64,000 nucleotides of DNA from Rhizobium hidalgonense (GCF_002914525.1 NZ_LODW01000048.1:310001-374000); one strand, 5' to 3'. Shown: positions 53,035 to 63,383, counted from the stretch's first letter. A program made the numbers and translations. The notes: a model not told the origin generated them from the letters alone.

Positions 53035-53424
53035 TCAGGTCTTCATGCCGTTCATCTCAGGAAACGGGTAGTAGCGCAGCCGCTTGTCGTGGCAGCGATC
53101 GTCGTTCACCGTCGCGCCCAGTATTTTTCCATCCGTGAAGGAGACGCCGAGATAGGCCCAGTCGCCCCAGCCACGCTTAGGCACTATCCGCACGCAATAA
53201 GCATAGATCTTCTTCTCGGGCTCAAGCAGCACCACGCTCGAAATCCGAGCCCAAACGATTTCCCCCGCTTCGTGTCTGTAAACTCTCTTGAATACAACAT
53301 TGATGAAGTTCTGCCGGACGTCGCTCGAGGGCGCACGCTGGGAATCTGCAACGGATTGCGACACGGGGGCGTTGCAGCCGGCCAGCATCAGCAGGGCAGC
53401 GCAGGCAAGAAGTTTTATTCTCAT
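53035..53424 (-). CDS. Small lipoprotein of unknown function
   Basis: A 129-residue protein with a lipoprotein signal, MRIKLLACAALLMLAGC (lipobox LAGC, Cys17). The mature part has beta pattern with RIVPKRGWGDWAYLGVSFTD and DDRCHDKRLRYYPF. It faces the cyclase gene convergently. Family unknown. Confidence 0.75.
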   Translation of the reverse strand: MRIKLLACAALLMLAGCNAPVSQSVADSQRAPSSDVRQNFINVVFKRVYRHEAGEIVWARISSVVLLEPEKKIYAYCVRIVPKRGWGDWAYLGVSFTDGKILGATVNDDRCHDKRLRYYPFPEMNGMKT

Positions 53425-53567
53425 TCAGGTGACTCTCCAAAGAATCGGAGCGTGATAAACGCCGCGCATTCCTACAAACATAGCGGGAATAATATTTGCA
53501 ATACATGAACGTAGTTGACGCGGCGCCGCTGGCCGCGCGACGGCCGAACACCTCTGCGTCACTGCCC

Positions 53568-53864
53568 TTATACCGGAGAGTTTGAAACCGGACTTTCGGC
53601 CCCGGTCTGATCATCATCGCTGATCGCCACGCCGGCTTCCAGCGCCGCAAGGACGAACGCCTGCCGCACCGTCTCGGCCGGCATGCGCCCGGCAAGCCAG
53701 GCACGGCAGAAATCCATCGCCCGCTGCTGATGGACGCCGCCATTCATCGGCCAGTCGGAGACGAGCGCATAAAGCGCGTCCTGCGGCGACCGGAGAACCA
53801 GCCGTTCGCCGGTATCAAGGTTGATCGAGATCGCTTTCGTCCAGAAGGCGGAATGGTCACTAAT
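53568..53864 (-). CDS. DUF982 protein, without a standard start codon
   Basis: The C-terminal ~98 codons form a complete DUF982 domain (SINLDTGERLVLRSPQDALY, then MNGGVHQQRAMDFCRAWLAG and EAGVAISDDD). No ATG, GTG or TTG is in frame near the expected start. An ATT at 53864 follows AGGTG by 8 nt and the sequence there reads MSDHSAFW-like if ATT were ATG. Upstream is a cluster of family A repeats. It may be a gene that lost its start, or one using ATT. DUF982 occurs in many copies in rhizobia, function unknown. Confidence 0.55.
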   Translation of the reverse strand: MSDHSAFWTKAISINLDTGERLVLRSPQDALYALVSDWPMNGGVHQQRAMDFCRAWLAGRMPAETVRQAFVLAALEAGVAISDDDQTGAESPVSNSPV

Positions 53865-53983
53865 GGCAGGAGCACCTGAGCTGGAGTGAAAGGAGCGAAA
53901 TGCGGAGTACCAATTTCGGTTCCAGCACAGATTCGTGACACATCTTTGCCAGGCACAGGGCATGCAGGAAGCAAGGCCGCAGC

Positions 53984-54036
53984 ATGTCCTTCGAGGCCTT
54001 GCCCCATGGGTTGCGCGCCTCTGGATGAGGTGCGTT
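53984..54036 (-). repeat. Dispersed repeat family A, third copy (reverse)
   Basis: On the plus strand ATGTCCTTCGAGGCCTTG...GCGCGCCTCTGGATGAGG, the inverse of the copy at 44656. It lies within ~120 bp of the DUF982 domain. Confidence 0.5.
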
Positions 54037-54124
54037 GGGGATGCCGCGCGCGCCGTAAGAGACGTTGGAGGAGACCACCTCGCTTCCGGCTCCTGCTGCA
54101 CACCGCCTCGCGCCGGAGACTCGG

Positions 54125-54178
54125 AGAGCCTCATCCTGAGACGCCCCCGCAGGGGCCTGGAGGGACGAGGCGGCTCTC
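54125..54178 (+). repeat. Dispersed repeat family A, fourth copy
   Basis: AGAGCCTCATCCTGAGACG, a core CCCCCGCAGGGGCC, then GGAGGGACGAGGCGGCTCT; the ends AGAGCC and GGCTCT are inverted. It closely matches the reverse of the copy at 6064. Confidence 0.55.
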
Positions 54179-54202
54179 TATTGGGAGGCAGCGATGCCTC
54201 GA

Positions 54203-54730
54203 TTATCGCATCCGGGCACCGGACTCCGATACCCATCTTGCAAATTCATTCCACGTAGACAATCTGCTCGCGAAGCAAGCATGTGGTGCGCGGAGTCGCG
54301 ACATATGCACTGCGAAGGCTGCCATGCGTCTCGCCCTCAGCTCCACACCATCAAATGTCGCACCAGTGCAGCCCGCAAGACCTGCCATTAACCTGGCAGC
54401 TTGCAGCCCTTGCTCAATACCTGCAGACTGCATAGCGGAAATCTTGCCTTTTGAAACGGCAACGTCGCCTTCCTTATCCCCGCCGGCGACGCTGCCGATC
54501 GGGACGCCCACGAGGAACACGCCGAAAGCATCGCCGTTTGCCGCGCTGATTTGTTGCTTGGACAAGCCATCGAGTTTGACCTGTTCCTTCTTGAGTTCGA
54601 CGGCGAGCGCCTGGCAACTCAGGTTGGTGTAGGCTGCCATCGGAATGTCGGCCTGTACAATGGCGTCAGGACGTTTGGCGTAGCCGGCCAGGGCTGCGGT
54701 TGCGGCGAATGCGATAATGATCTTGTTCAT
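54203..54730 (-). CDS. Degenerate lipoprotein-like gene (lipobox Cys replaced)
   Basis: The frame encodes 175 residues. Its first ~115 resemble a small rhizobial lipoprotein: a signal MNKIIIAFAATAALAG followed by Y where the lipobox Cys is expected (codon TAC), then KRPDAIVQADIPMAAYTNLS and FGVFLVGVPIGSVAGGDKEG. The last ~60 codons look like random translation up to the repeat. The protein may no longer be lipidated and may be truncated or frameshifted at its 3' end. Confidence 0.55.
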   Translation of the reverse strand: MNKIIIAFAATAALAGYAKRPDAIVQADIPMAAYTNLSCQALAVELKKEQVKLDGLSKQQISAANGDAFGVFLVGVPIGSVAGGDKEGDVAVSKGKISAMQSAGIEQGLQAARLMAGLAGCTGATFDGVELRARRMAAFAVHMSRLRAPHACFASRLSTWNEFARWVSESGARMR

Positions 54731-54932
54731 GAATGGTCCCCAATTCCCGCAATAGCTGCAACACCGGCTCGCGCAGTGGGGGATGAGCCGAGGTCTTCAA
54801 CCACAGGCTTTTATTGTTTGGTCCTCAGCTGCGTCCGCGCGAGAACTATTCCATCTTTCGAACAAACAGTTCGTTTCCCTTTTGTACTCTTTGCCTCTTC
54901 CCTTTCGCGGTGACTCTCTCCATATTCGCGCC

Positions 54933-57900
54933 ATGGCCAAATCTCCGAAGAAATCCCCCGCCTCGAATGGTTTCGAGGAAGCCCCTCAATCGTCCTTCGA
55001 GGGCGCTCCCCTGTCGGGCTCCGTTGCCGATTGGGTGAAGCAGCTGGAGGCCGATGCCGAGGCGGCTGGCGTCGAGTCGCAGCGTGAAATCGCGTCCAAG
55101 GCCGGCAAGCACCGCAAGAAGGTTGAAAACGAGGCGCGCAAGCACTCCGAAGCCGTCAGCGTCAACAACAAGGCGACGGCGAGCAAGACCGCGCGCGGCG
55201 CTTCCATCGGCGGCTCGACCGATCCGAAGACTCGCGCCGCCGCCGGCCTCAACCCGGTGGCGGGTCTCGACATCTCGCTCGAGGATGCCGACAAGATCTC
55301 GCCCGGCGGCGTCACCGCCACGGTCGAAGCGCTGTCGGCGCTGATCGAAAGCGGCAATCCGCTGCACAAGAACGGCAAGATCTGGACGCCGCACCGCCCT
55401 GCCCGCCCCGATAAATCCGAAGGCGGTATCCGTATCCTGATGAAATCGGATTACGAGCCGGCCGGCGACCAGCCGACGGCGATCCGCGACCTCGTCGAAG
55501 GGCTGGAGAATGGCGACCGCAGCCAGGTGCTGCTCGGCGTCACCGGCTCCGGCAAGACCTTCACCATGGCCAAGGTGATCGAAGCGACCCAGCGCCCGGC
55601 CGTCATCCTGGCGCCGAACAAGACGCTGGCCGCCCAGCTCTATTCCGAATTCAAGAATTTCTTCCCCGACAATGCGGTGGAATATTTCGTTTCCTACTAT
55701 GATTATTACCAGCCGGAAGCCTATGTGCCGCGCTCCGACACCTATATCGAGAAGGAAAGCTCGATCAACGAGCAGATCGACCGCATGCGCCACTCGGCGA
55801 CGCGCTCACTGCTCGAACGCGACGACTGCATCATCGTCGCCTCGGTCTCCTGCATCTACGGTATCGGCTCGGTCGAGACCTATACGGCGATGACCTTCCA
55901 GATGTCGGTCGGCGACCGGCTCGACCAGCGCCAACTGCTGGCCGATCTCGTCGCCCAGCAATACAAGCGCCGCGACATGGACTTCACCCGCGGTAGCTTC
56001 CGGGTGCGCGGCGACACGATCGAGCTCTTCCCCGCCCACTTGGAAGATGCCGCCTGGCGCATCTCGATGTTCGGCGACGAGATCGATGCCATCACCGAGT
56101 TCGATCCGCTCACCGGCCAGAAGGTCGGCGACCTGAAATCGGTGAAGATCTACGCCAATTCGCACTACGTCACCCCGCGCCCGACGCTGAACGGCGCCAT
56201 CAAGTCGATCAAGGAAGAGCTGAGACTCCGCCTCGCCGAACTGGAAAAAGCCGGCCGCCTGCTGGAGGCCCAGCGCCTGGAGCAGCGCACCCGCTACGAT
56301 ATCGAAATGCTCGAAGCCACCGGCTCCTGCCAGGGCATCGAGAACTATTCGCGTTATCTCACCGGCCGCGACCCCGGCGATCCGCCGCCGACTTTGTTCG
56401 AATACATCCCCGACAACGCCCTCGTCTTCATCGACGAAAGCCATGTCACCGTGCCGCAGATCGGCGGCATGTACCGGGGCGACTTCAGGCGCAAGGCGAC
56501 GCTGGCCGAATACGGCTTCCGTCTTCCATCCTGCATGGACAATCGCCCGCTGCGCTTCGAGGAATGGGACGCCATGCGCCCCGACACCATCGCTGTATCG
56601 GCCACCCCCGGCGGCTGGGAGATGGAACAGTCCGGCGGCGTCTTCGCCGAACAGGTGATCCGCCCGACCGGCCTGATCGACCCGCCGGTCGAGGTCCGCT
56701 CGGCCCGCACCCAGGTCGACGACGTGCTCGGCGAGATCCGCGAGACCGCCGCCAAGGGCTACCGTACCCTCTGCACCGTGCTGACCAAACGCATGGCCGA
56801 GGACCTGACCGAATATCTGCATGAACAGGGCGTGCGCGTCCGCTACATGCACTCGGATATCGACACGCTTGAGCGTATCGAGATCCTCCGCGATCTCCGC
56901 CTCGGCGCCTTCGACGTGCTCGTCGGCATCAACCTCTTGCGCGAAGGCCTCGACATTCCCGAATGCGGGTTCGTCGCCATCCTCGACGCCGACAAGGAAG
57001 GCTTCCTGCGCTCCGAGACCTCGCTGATCCAGACGATCGGCCGCGCCGCGCGCAACGTCGACGGCAAGGTCATCCTCTATGCCGACAACATCACCGGCTC
57101 CATGCAGCGCGCCATGGACGAAACCGCCCGCCGCCGCGAAAAGCAGATGATCTATAACCAGGAGCACGGCATCACGCCGGAATCGGTCAAGGCCAGGATC
57201 TCCGACATCCTCGACAGCGTCTACGAACGCGACCACGTCCGCGCCGATATCTCGGGCATCTCGGGCAAGGGCTTCGCCGATGGCGGCAACCTCGTCGGCA
57301 ACAACCTGCAGACCCATCTCAACGCGCTCGAAAAGAGCATGCGCGACGCCGCCGCCGACCTGGACTTCGAAAAAGCTGCCCGCCTCCGCGACGAAATCAA
57401 ACGCCTCAAGGCCGTGGAACTCGCCGCAATGGACGACCCGATGGCCCGCGAGGAAGCCAAGGCGATGGAAGGTTCAGGCAGAAAGAAGACTGGCGCCCCG
57501 ACCGCAACCGACTCCCTCCCCCCTGTGGGGGTCCGAAGGACGGGTCGAGACGAGGGGCTCGACCCCGGTCAGGTTGGGGAGGGGAAAGCCACAGACACCA
57601 CCCCCTCCTACTTTTCAAGACCCACCCTAGACGACATGGGCCCCGGCACCGACACCACCACACCGCTCTTCCGCAAACCGGACCTCGACGAAATGGGCCG
57701 CCACGTCGCCACGCCCGCAGACAAGAGCCTCTTCCGCCGCAACACCCTCGACGAAATGACCGTCGGCCGCACGGAAAAACCGGTGACCGGCCACGTGCCG
57801 GAAAAACCGGATGCCGCCAAGAGCACGAAGCGGTACTCGCCGCTGCTGGAGGGCCAGCCGGAGCGGGATGATGGCATCCGGCCGGTCGTGCGCGGGAAGG

Positions 57901-57983
57901 TAGGAGCCGGGAGCTATGAGGAGCCGGGCGAGCAGAAGCGCAAGGGTCGCACGAAGGGGAAGACCGGGCGACCGGGGCGGTGA
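54933..57983 (+). CDS. uvrB: UvrABC excinuclease subunit B with long N- and C-terminal extensions
   Basis: A 1016-residue UvrB; the usual size is ~670. Residues 1-170 are a hydrophilic extension. The helicase core (~172-790) has Walker [11 protein letters not shown] (~201), the beta-hairpin region [30 protein letters not shown] and the helicase motif QTIGRAARN. The UVR domain ([20 protein letters not shown]) is at ~800-835. It verifies DNA damage and loads UvrC. The last ~180 residues hold an in-frame repeat insertion and three copies of an FxxxxLDxM motif. ATG 54933 is preferred over the longer frame at 54783. Confidence 0.95.
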   Translation: MAKSPKKSPASNGFEEAPQSSFEGAPLSGSVADWVKQLEADAEAAGVESQREIASKAGKHRKKVENEARKHSEAVSVNNKATASKTARGASIGGSTDPKTRAAAGLNPVAGLDISLEDADKISPGGVTATVEALSALIESGNPLHKNGKIWTPHRPARPDKSEGGIRILMKSDYEPAGDQPTAIRDLVEGLENGDRSQVLLGVTGSGKTFTMAKVIEATQRPAVILAPNKTLAAQLYSEFKNFFPDNAVEYFVSYYDYYQPEAYVPRSDTYIEKESSINEQIDRMRHSATRSLLERDDCIIVASVSCIYGIGSVETYTAMTFQMSVGDRLDQRQLLADLVAQQYKRRDMDFTRGSFRVRGDTIELFPAHLEDAAWRISMFGDEIDAITEFDPLTGQKVGDLKSVKIYANSHYVTPRPTLNGAIKSIKEELRLRLAELEKAGRLLEAQRLEQRTRYDIEMLEATGSCQGIENYSRYLTGRDPGDPPPTLFEYIPDNALVFIDESHVTVPQIGGMYRGDFRRKATLAEYGFRLPSCMDNRPLRFEEWDAMRPDTIAVSATPGGWEMEQSGGVFAEQVIRPTGLIDPPVEVRSARTQVDDVLGEIRETAAKGYRTLCTVLTKRMAEDLTEYLHEQGVRVRYMHSDIDTLERIEILRDLRLGAFDVLVGINLLREGLDIPECGFVAILDADKEGFLRSETSLIQTIGRAARNVDGKVILYADNITGSMQRAMDETARRREKQMIYNQEHGITPESVKARISDILDSVYERDHVRADISGISGKGFADGGNLVGNNLQTHLNALEKSMRDAAADLDFEKAARLRDEIKRLKAVELAAMDDPMAREEAKAMEGSGRKKTGAPTATDSLPPVGVRRTGRDEGLDPGQVGEGKATDTTPSYFSRPTLDDMGPGTDTTTPLFRKPDLDEMGRHVATPADKSLFRRNTLDEMTVGRTEKPVTGHVPEKPDAAKSTKRYSPLLEGQPERDDGIRPVVRGKVGAGSYEEPGEQKRKGRTKGKTGRPGR
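57512..57584 (+). repeat. Palindromic repeat carried inside the uvrB reading frame
   Basis: CTCCCTCCCC (57512-57521) and GGGGAGGGG (57576-57584) enclose GGGGGTCCGAAGGACGGGTC and GAGGGGCTCGACCCCGG, the sequence character of rhizobial intergenic palindromes. It is in frame and adds about 25 residues (~860-884) to the UvrB tail. Confidence 0.6.
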
Positions 57984-58219
57984 GGCAAGCGGCGACACCT
58001 TCCCTGTTCGCCGGTTCCCCGCGCAGCCTGACGCGGAGATAGGTGCATAGAAAATCTGCCGTATCCCGCGCAATCGGTTCGATGACATGGAGGTTTCGGC
58101 GCTTGCCGACTGCATAGCCGCCGAAATCTGGATACGACGCTGAGGCTGTTTGCGAAGCTCATTATTGAGGAACGACCTTAGGAGCGTTCCGATATCCGTC
58201 TTGCATGCGTTTCCTCTCC

Positions 58220-58483
58220 TCATGAGGATGTCTCCGCCGCATGGTTCATGAATGGCTCCGCCCGAGCCGGTGAATCCCGGCCGATCTTCCACATCGTCAT
58301 CAATTCGGGTGGGAAAGGTTTCAGGAGTTCGTTCGGGTCCGGTTCGGCTGACAGCTATCTCTCGTAATCCGCGCGATGCAGGACGACCGGCATTCGGTCA
58401 TGAATCACAGCCATCCTCTCATTCGGCTCGCAGGTGACGACGGCGAAGTTGCGGATGAATGCCCCTTCGTGGGGCTTGGTTTG
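58220..58483 (-). pseudogene. Remnant of an SRAP (YedK/HMCES-like) gene with in-frame amber
   Basis: The frame reads GAFIRNFAVVTCEPNERMAV, IHDRMPVVLHRADYER, then TAG (58357-58355) where the family has Trp, then LSAEPDPNELLKPFPPELMT and MWKIGRD, ending TGA at 58222-58220. These are the conserved C-terminal elements of SRAP domain proteins, which crosslink to abasic sites in single-stranded DNA. The N-terminal half with the catalytic Cys2 is missing upstream. So it is a decayed fragment. Confidence 0.7.
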
Positions 58484-58686
58484 GAAATGAAAACGTCGGC
58501 AAGGGTCATTCACGGTCCAGACGTGCGTTGGCTGGGCTCCTGTGACGAGGAAAGGGGGAGAAGTGGCGGTCTCACGCCCAGGTTGAGCGATAGCCCGCGC
58601 CAGCAATCGATCCCGTTGCAAAGCAAGCGGCATTGGCAGAAAGACACGTCCGGCAAGCGACGCGACAAACGAAACGGAAACCACCC

Positions 58687-59073
58687 ATGCCCGAACTCCG
58701 CATCGACCCCTTCCCCTTACCCACCGAACTCAACGCCCTCTGGTCAGCAGCGTGGAACACGCCCGAGGCACCGGATTTCTCCTGCATCCTGTCCCGCAGC
58801 CTCACTCATATCGGCGCCTATCACGACGACAGACTCGTCGGCTTCGTCAACGTCGCCTGGGATGGCGGCATTCATGCCTTTATCCTCGACACGTCGGTTC
58901 ATCCCGCCATGCGCCGCCAGGGAATTGCGACGCGGTTGGTCAGGGAAGCGACGAGAGTTGCGCGAGAGCGCGGCGCTGAGTGGCTGCATGTCGATTTCGA
59001 GCCGCACCTGACCGGCTTCTACCGCGCCTGCGGATTTACCCCGACCGCGGCTGGTCTCATCAAGCTCGCTTGA
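58687..59073 (+). CDS. GNAT-family N-acetyltransferase
   Basis: A 128-residue GNAT enzyme. It has VGFVNVAWDGGIHAFILDTS (beta strands), the acetyl-CoA motif A VHPAMRRQGIATRLVREATR and the terminal FYRACGFTPTAAGL. The substrate is unknown. ATG 58687 fits the family; the longer frame from 58633 is unlikely. It is followed by a low-GC gap before the RTX gene. Confidence 0.88.
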   Translation: MPELRIDPFPLPTELNALWSAAWNTPEAPDFSCILSRSLTHIGAYHDDRLVGFVNVAWDGGIHAFILDTSVHPAMRRQGIATRLVREATRVARERGAEWLHVDFEPHLTGFYRACGFTPTAAGLIKLA

Positions 59074-59453
59074 CAGCCTCTCACCGGAAGCCGTCCTCAT
59101 ACGGCAGGCCCACGCCCGTCATCAGGCGGGTAGCAACGCCGATGGTCAGGCGCCGCCGCGCAACGCCAATTACAGTTTTCACGCCTATACCGCGAGCTTA
59201 TGGCGACACAAGGCGGATATAAATTAAAAGACTAAAATACGACTTTTGGTTTGCAAATTCAAAGTCATTGCCGAGTATTTCAGCCTTACTTTTTCGTTAA
59301 AAAACCAAGAAAAAATCACAATTTTTCATTGAAAACTTCACTAATGGTTGGCATAGATCCCCGACAGGTTGTCGTCCGTTGAACCAATAAACAGTTCTTT
59401 CGGATATTTCTCATTTTTCAGAGTAAAACGCATCTTTTGGGGAAGATTAAAAT
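59074..59453. other. AT-rich 380-bp gap before the RTX genes
   Basis: Strongly AT-rich compared with the flanking genes, with A- and T-runs around 59220-59340. It probably holds the promoter of the RTX gene. No gene or clear hairpin was seen. Confidence 0.5.
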
Positions 59454-62400
59454 ATGGCCTTGAATATTCTGGATACAAACGGCGCTACAATTACCAACAC
59501 CGGAACTGAATTCGAAGCCTACGACGTTATCCGCTACTCTGAAGCCAATCCTTCCGCAACTGTGTCTGTCACCGTCTCTGATTCCTCCGCCGCAGATCTG
59601 GCCGACGAACTGGGCTCGGTATCCGCCAACGTGACCGGCTCGAGCGACGACAACACGATCACGACAGGCGCCGGCAACGACACTATCTCAGGCGGCGACG
59701 GCGCGGACACACTGAACGGCGGCGCTGGCGACGACACGATCTACGGTAATGCCGGCAACGACAAATTGATCGGCGGTGACGGCAACGATAGCATCACCGA
59801 CGGTGGTTTTGGCTTTTTGACCGGACCTGATGGCAGCCTCCAGCCAGAAGTCGTCGACATTGACGGCGGCGACGGCGACGATTTGATAACCATTGAGAGA
59901 TTCGCTCCGCTGATATCGGGAACGATCGATGGCGGCGCCGGGATCGATATGTTGCGTGCCTCAGCGCTCCGGGGATTGACGATCAAGAACGTCGAAGTGC
60001 TTGAATTGGCAGATTTTCAGGTTAGCGGTTCGAGTGCACAGTTCGAAAGCTTTGATAAGATCGCCGGATCGACCGATCCAGTTTTCAGTTTTGCCCCCTC
60101 ACTGGTAGTGACGGATAGCGCCCACCTCGATCTTTCCGACGAACTGGGAGATCTCGGGACCCTTGTCCGCGGTTTCTCCGGTATTGACGTCAAAACCGGC
60201 GACGGCGACGATGAGTTTGCGGGCAGCAACGTCAACGACATTTTCGACGGCAGCGGCGGTAGCGACCTCATCAATGGCAACGACGGCGATGATAAACTGA
60301 CCGGCGGCGCCGGCAACGACACCATTAATGGCGGCGCTGGCATCGACACGGCTGCATTCACCGGCAATTTCGTTGATTACTCCTTCGCGGTCGACGATGG
60401 CAGCCGCGTCGTGACGAGCGTGCTTGATGGTACGGATAGACTGACAGACGTCGAATTCGCGCGCTTTGCCGATGGCGTCTACAACTTCGCGACGGAAACC
60501 TTCACGGTCAACAGCCCCGAGCCGGGCACCCCGCTGAATATCCTGGACACCAACGGCGCCACGATTACCAAGACCGGCGCGGAGTTCGAAGCCTACGATG
60601 TCATCCGCGACTCCGAGATCAATCCTCTCGTTGCAGTTCACCTAGTCATCTCGGATTCCGGGACAGTAGACCTTTCGGACGAACTGGGCTCGGGCTCCGC
60701 AGATGTCACGGGCTCAGGCGGGGACAATGCGATCACGACAGGCGCAGGCAACGACACCATCGCAGGCGGCGACGGTGCAGACACGCTGAACGGCGGCGGC
60801 GGAAACGATTGGATCAATGGCGGAGCTGGCAATGACACGCTGAATGGCGGTGACGGCAATGACCACATCTCCGGCGACCTCGGAAACGATGTCATCAGGG
60901 GCGGCGCCGGCAACGATACGATCGACGATGGTGAGATTTTCGGCCTGAACCCTGAGGTCGTTGACATCGATGCGGGCGACGGCGACGATTCGATAAGCGT
61001 AGGAACTGTGGCTCCGTGGAATTCCGGAACGATTGATGGCGGCGATGGGATCGATACACTGCAAGCTGCTTCCCTTCGGGGCCTGACGATCAAAAACATC
61101 GAAGTCCTTGAGACGGAAGGATGGTCTGTCGCCGGATCGAGCGCACAGTTCGAAAGCTTCGACAAAATCGTCTGGTCGACCGATCCGTTTGGCGATTTTC
61201 GCGCCGCGGTGACACTGACGGACAGCGTCCACCTCGATCTCGCCAACGAGTTGGGAGATCTAGGAGCGTTCATCAACGGCGATGTCTTCGGCATTGACGT
61301 CAAGACCGGCGGCGGTGACGATGAGTTTACCGGCACCGACGGCAACGACATTTTTGACGGCAGCAGCGGCAACGACATCCTCAACGGCAATGCCGGCAAC
61401 GACAACTTGATCGGCGGCGCTGGCAACGACACCATTAATGGCGGCGCGGGCATCGACACGGCGCTGTTCGCAGGCAATTTCGCCGATTATTCCTTTGCGT
61501 TGAATAATGGCGATTACATCCTGACAAGTGTTGCGGAGGGGACGGATACGCTGACAGGCGTCGAATTCGCCCGCTTTGCCAATGGCTCCTACGATTTCGC
61601 CACGGAAACCTTCACAAGCAGCGATACTCCACCGAATGGGCCTTTGAATATCCTCGATACATATGGCTTCATAACGACCATGACCGGCGCTGAGTTCGAA
61701 GCCTACGATATCATCCGCAACTCACCGACCGAACCTCTCTCCCCGGTCATTCTGTTCCTTTCAGATTCAGGGACGGTAGACCTTTCCGACGAACTGGGCT
61801 CAGCCGTTGCAGATGTGACCGACTTCGGCGGCGGTGATTCGACCATCACCACCGGCGCTGGCAGCGATAAAATCGCGGGCGGTTACGGCGCAGACACGCT
61901 GAGCGGCGGCGCCGGAAACGATTGGATCCACGGTGGAGATGGCAACGACACTCTGAATGGCGGTGATGGCAGTGATTTGCTCACGGGCGGAGATGGCGAT
62001 GACAGTCTGAATGGCGGCGACGGCGATGACCAGCTCTCGGGCAACACCGGGAATGACGTCATCAGAGGCGGCGCGGGCAACGATTTTATCTCAGATGGTG
62101 AACTGTTCGACGTTACACCTGAGGTCTACGACATCGATGGGGGCGACGGCGACGATGCCATAACCATTCAAAGATATGATTCACTGGCTTCCGGAACAAT
62201 CGATGGCGGTGCCGGGATTGATACCTTGCAAGCCTCCACGCTCGCAGGCCTGACGATCAAGAACATCGAAACCCTTCAAACGATTGGCCTGGTTGAGGGT
62301 TCCAGCGCGCAGTTCGAAAGCTTTGATAAGATCATCTGGTTGACCGATCCGTTCGACAGTTCTCGCCCTTCATTGGCAGTGACGGACAGCGCCCACCTCG

Positions 62401-63383
62401 ATCTTTCCGATGAGTTGGGAGATCTTGGGTCGTTCATCACAGGCTATGCCTCCGGCATCGACGTCAAGACCGGCGGCGGCGCCGACGAGTTTGTCGGCAC
62501 CGACGGCAACGACATTTTCGACGGCAGTGGCGGCAACGACCTTTTCAATGGCCGTAGCGGCGACGACAAATTGATCGGCGGCGCCGGCATCGACACCGCG
62601 ATCTTTTCAGGCAATTTCGCCAATTATTCCCTTGCTTTGAACAATGGCGATCACATCCTGACCAGCGCCGAGGAAGGAACCGATACGCTGACAGGCATCG
62701 AATTCGCGCGTTTTGCCGATGGCGTCTACGATTTCGCCACGGAAACATTCAAACTCGACAATACCGCACCCACGGATATCAAGCTCTCGAAAACCGCCCT
62801 CTCGGAGGACACGCCGATCTGGACGACGGTCGGACTGCTCAGCGCAAAGGACGCCGATGGCGACGCCCTCACCTACACGCTGCTCGATGGCGCCGGCGAC
62901 CACTTCCGTCTGAAGGGCAACCGCATCGTCACCTCGAAGGCGCTGGACTACGAGACGGACAAGTCGCACACGATCAAGGTCGCCGTCTCCGATGGCAAGG
63001 TCACGGTCGAAAAGGACATTACCATCAACGTGCTCGACGTCAACGAAGCCCCGGTCAACAAGGCGCCGATCAATCTCGCCTTCTCGCGCAGTTCTATCTC
63101 CGAGAATGTCGCCATCGGCACCTCGGTCGGCCTGCTTACGGCACGCGATCCGGAAGGCGGCATAGTGAAATGGCGGCTGACGGACGATGCGGACGGCATC
63201 TTCAAGCTCGTTGGCAACAAGATCCAGACCAAGGCTGCGATCGACTTTGAGAGCACCCATAGCCTGACCTTCACCGCCGAAGCCTATGACGCAGATGGAA
63301 ACGCCACTAGCCACGATTTCACCGTGGCCGTGAAGGACGTCTTCGAGCCGTCGTCCAGCCTGCTGCATGACGCTTTGATCTAA
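59454..63383 (+). CDS. Giant RTX-type calcium-binding secreted protein with three repeated modules and two cadherin-like domains
   Basis: A 1309-residue protein with no Sec signal, as usual for type I secretion. Three modules start at residues ~3, 361 and 731, each opening LNILDTNGATIT--TG-EFE and holding RTX nonapeptides (GGDGADTLNGG, GNDTINGGAGID), a DIDGGDGDD block, a SSAQFESFDKI segment and a VEFARFADGVYNFATETF end. Two cadherin-like repeats follow (~1105-1298; KDADGDALTYTL, LDVNEAP, ARDPEGG). The C-terminus SSLLHDALI may be the secretion signal. It would bind Ca2+ outside the cell, e.g. as adhesin or matrix protein. No transporter genes are in the window. Confidence 0.88.
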   Translation: MALNILDTNGATITNTGTEFEAYDVIRYSEANPSATVSVTVSDSSAADLADELGSVSANVTGSSDDNTITTGAGNDTISGGDGADTLNGGAGDDTIYGNAGNDKLIGGDGNDSITDGGFGFLTGPDGSLQPEVVDIDGGDGDDLITIERFAPLISGTIDGGAGIDMLRASALRGLTIKNVEVLELADFQVSGSSAQFESFDKIAGSTDPVFSFAPSLVVTDSAHLDLSDELGDLGTLVRGFSGIDVKTGDGDDEFAGSNVNDIFDGSGGSDLINGNDGDDKLTGGAGNDTINGGAGIDTAAFTGNFVDYSFAVDDGSRVVTSVLDGTDRLTDVEFARFADGVYNFATETFTVNSPEPGTPLNILDTNGATITKTGAEFEAYDVIRDSEINPLVAVHLVISDSGTVDLSDELGSGSADVTGSGGDNAITTGAGNDTIAGGDGADTLNGGGGNDWINGGAGNDTLNGGDGNDHISGDLGNDVIRGGAGNDTIDDGEIFGLNPEVVDIDAGDGDDSISVGTVAPWNSGTIDGGDGIDTLQAASLRGLTIKNIEVLETEGWSVAGSSAQFESFDKIVWSTDPFGDFRAAVTLTDSVHLDLANELGDLGAFINGDVFGIDVKTGGGDDEFTGTDGNDIFDGSSGNDILNGNAGNDNLIGGAGNDTINGGAGIDTALFAGNFADYSFALNNGDYILTSVAEGTDTLTGVEFARFANGSYDFATETFTSSDTPPNGPLNILDTYGFITTMTGAEFEAYDIIRNSPTEPLSPVILFLSDSGTVDLSDELGSAVADVTDFGGGDSTITTGAGSDKIAGGYGADTLSGGAGNDWIHGGDGNDTLNGGDGSDLLTGGDGDDSLNGGDGDDQLSGNTGNDVIRGGAGNDFISDGELFDVTPEVYDIDGGDGDDAITIQRYDSLASGTIDGGAGIDTLQASTLAGLTIKNIETLQTIGLVEGSSAQFESFDKIIWLTDPFDSSRPSLAVTDSAHLDLSDELGDLGSFITGYASGIDVKTGGGADEFVGTDGNDIFDGSGGNDLFNGRSGDDKLIGGAGIDTAIFSGNFANYSLALNNGDHILTSAEEGTDTLTGIEFARFADGVYDFATETFKLDNTAPTDIKLSKTALSEDTPIWTTVGLLSAKDADGDALTYTLLDGAGDHFRLKGNRIVTSKALDYETDKSHTIKVAVSDGKVTVEKDITINVLDVNEAPVNKAPINLAFSRSSISENVAIGTSVGLLTARDPEGGIVKWRLTDDADGIFKLVGNKIQTKAAIDFESTHSLTFTAEAYDADGNATSHDFTVAVKDVFEPSSSLLHDALI

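Noticed and set aside
54783..54932. Upstream start for UvrB at 54783
   Set aside because: The extra residues are not protein-like and the candidate promoter/operator region falls there. ATG 54933 begins a plausible N-terminus.
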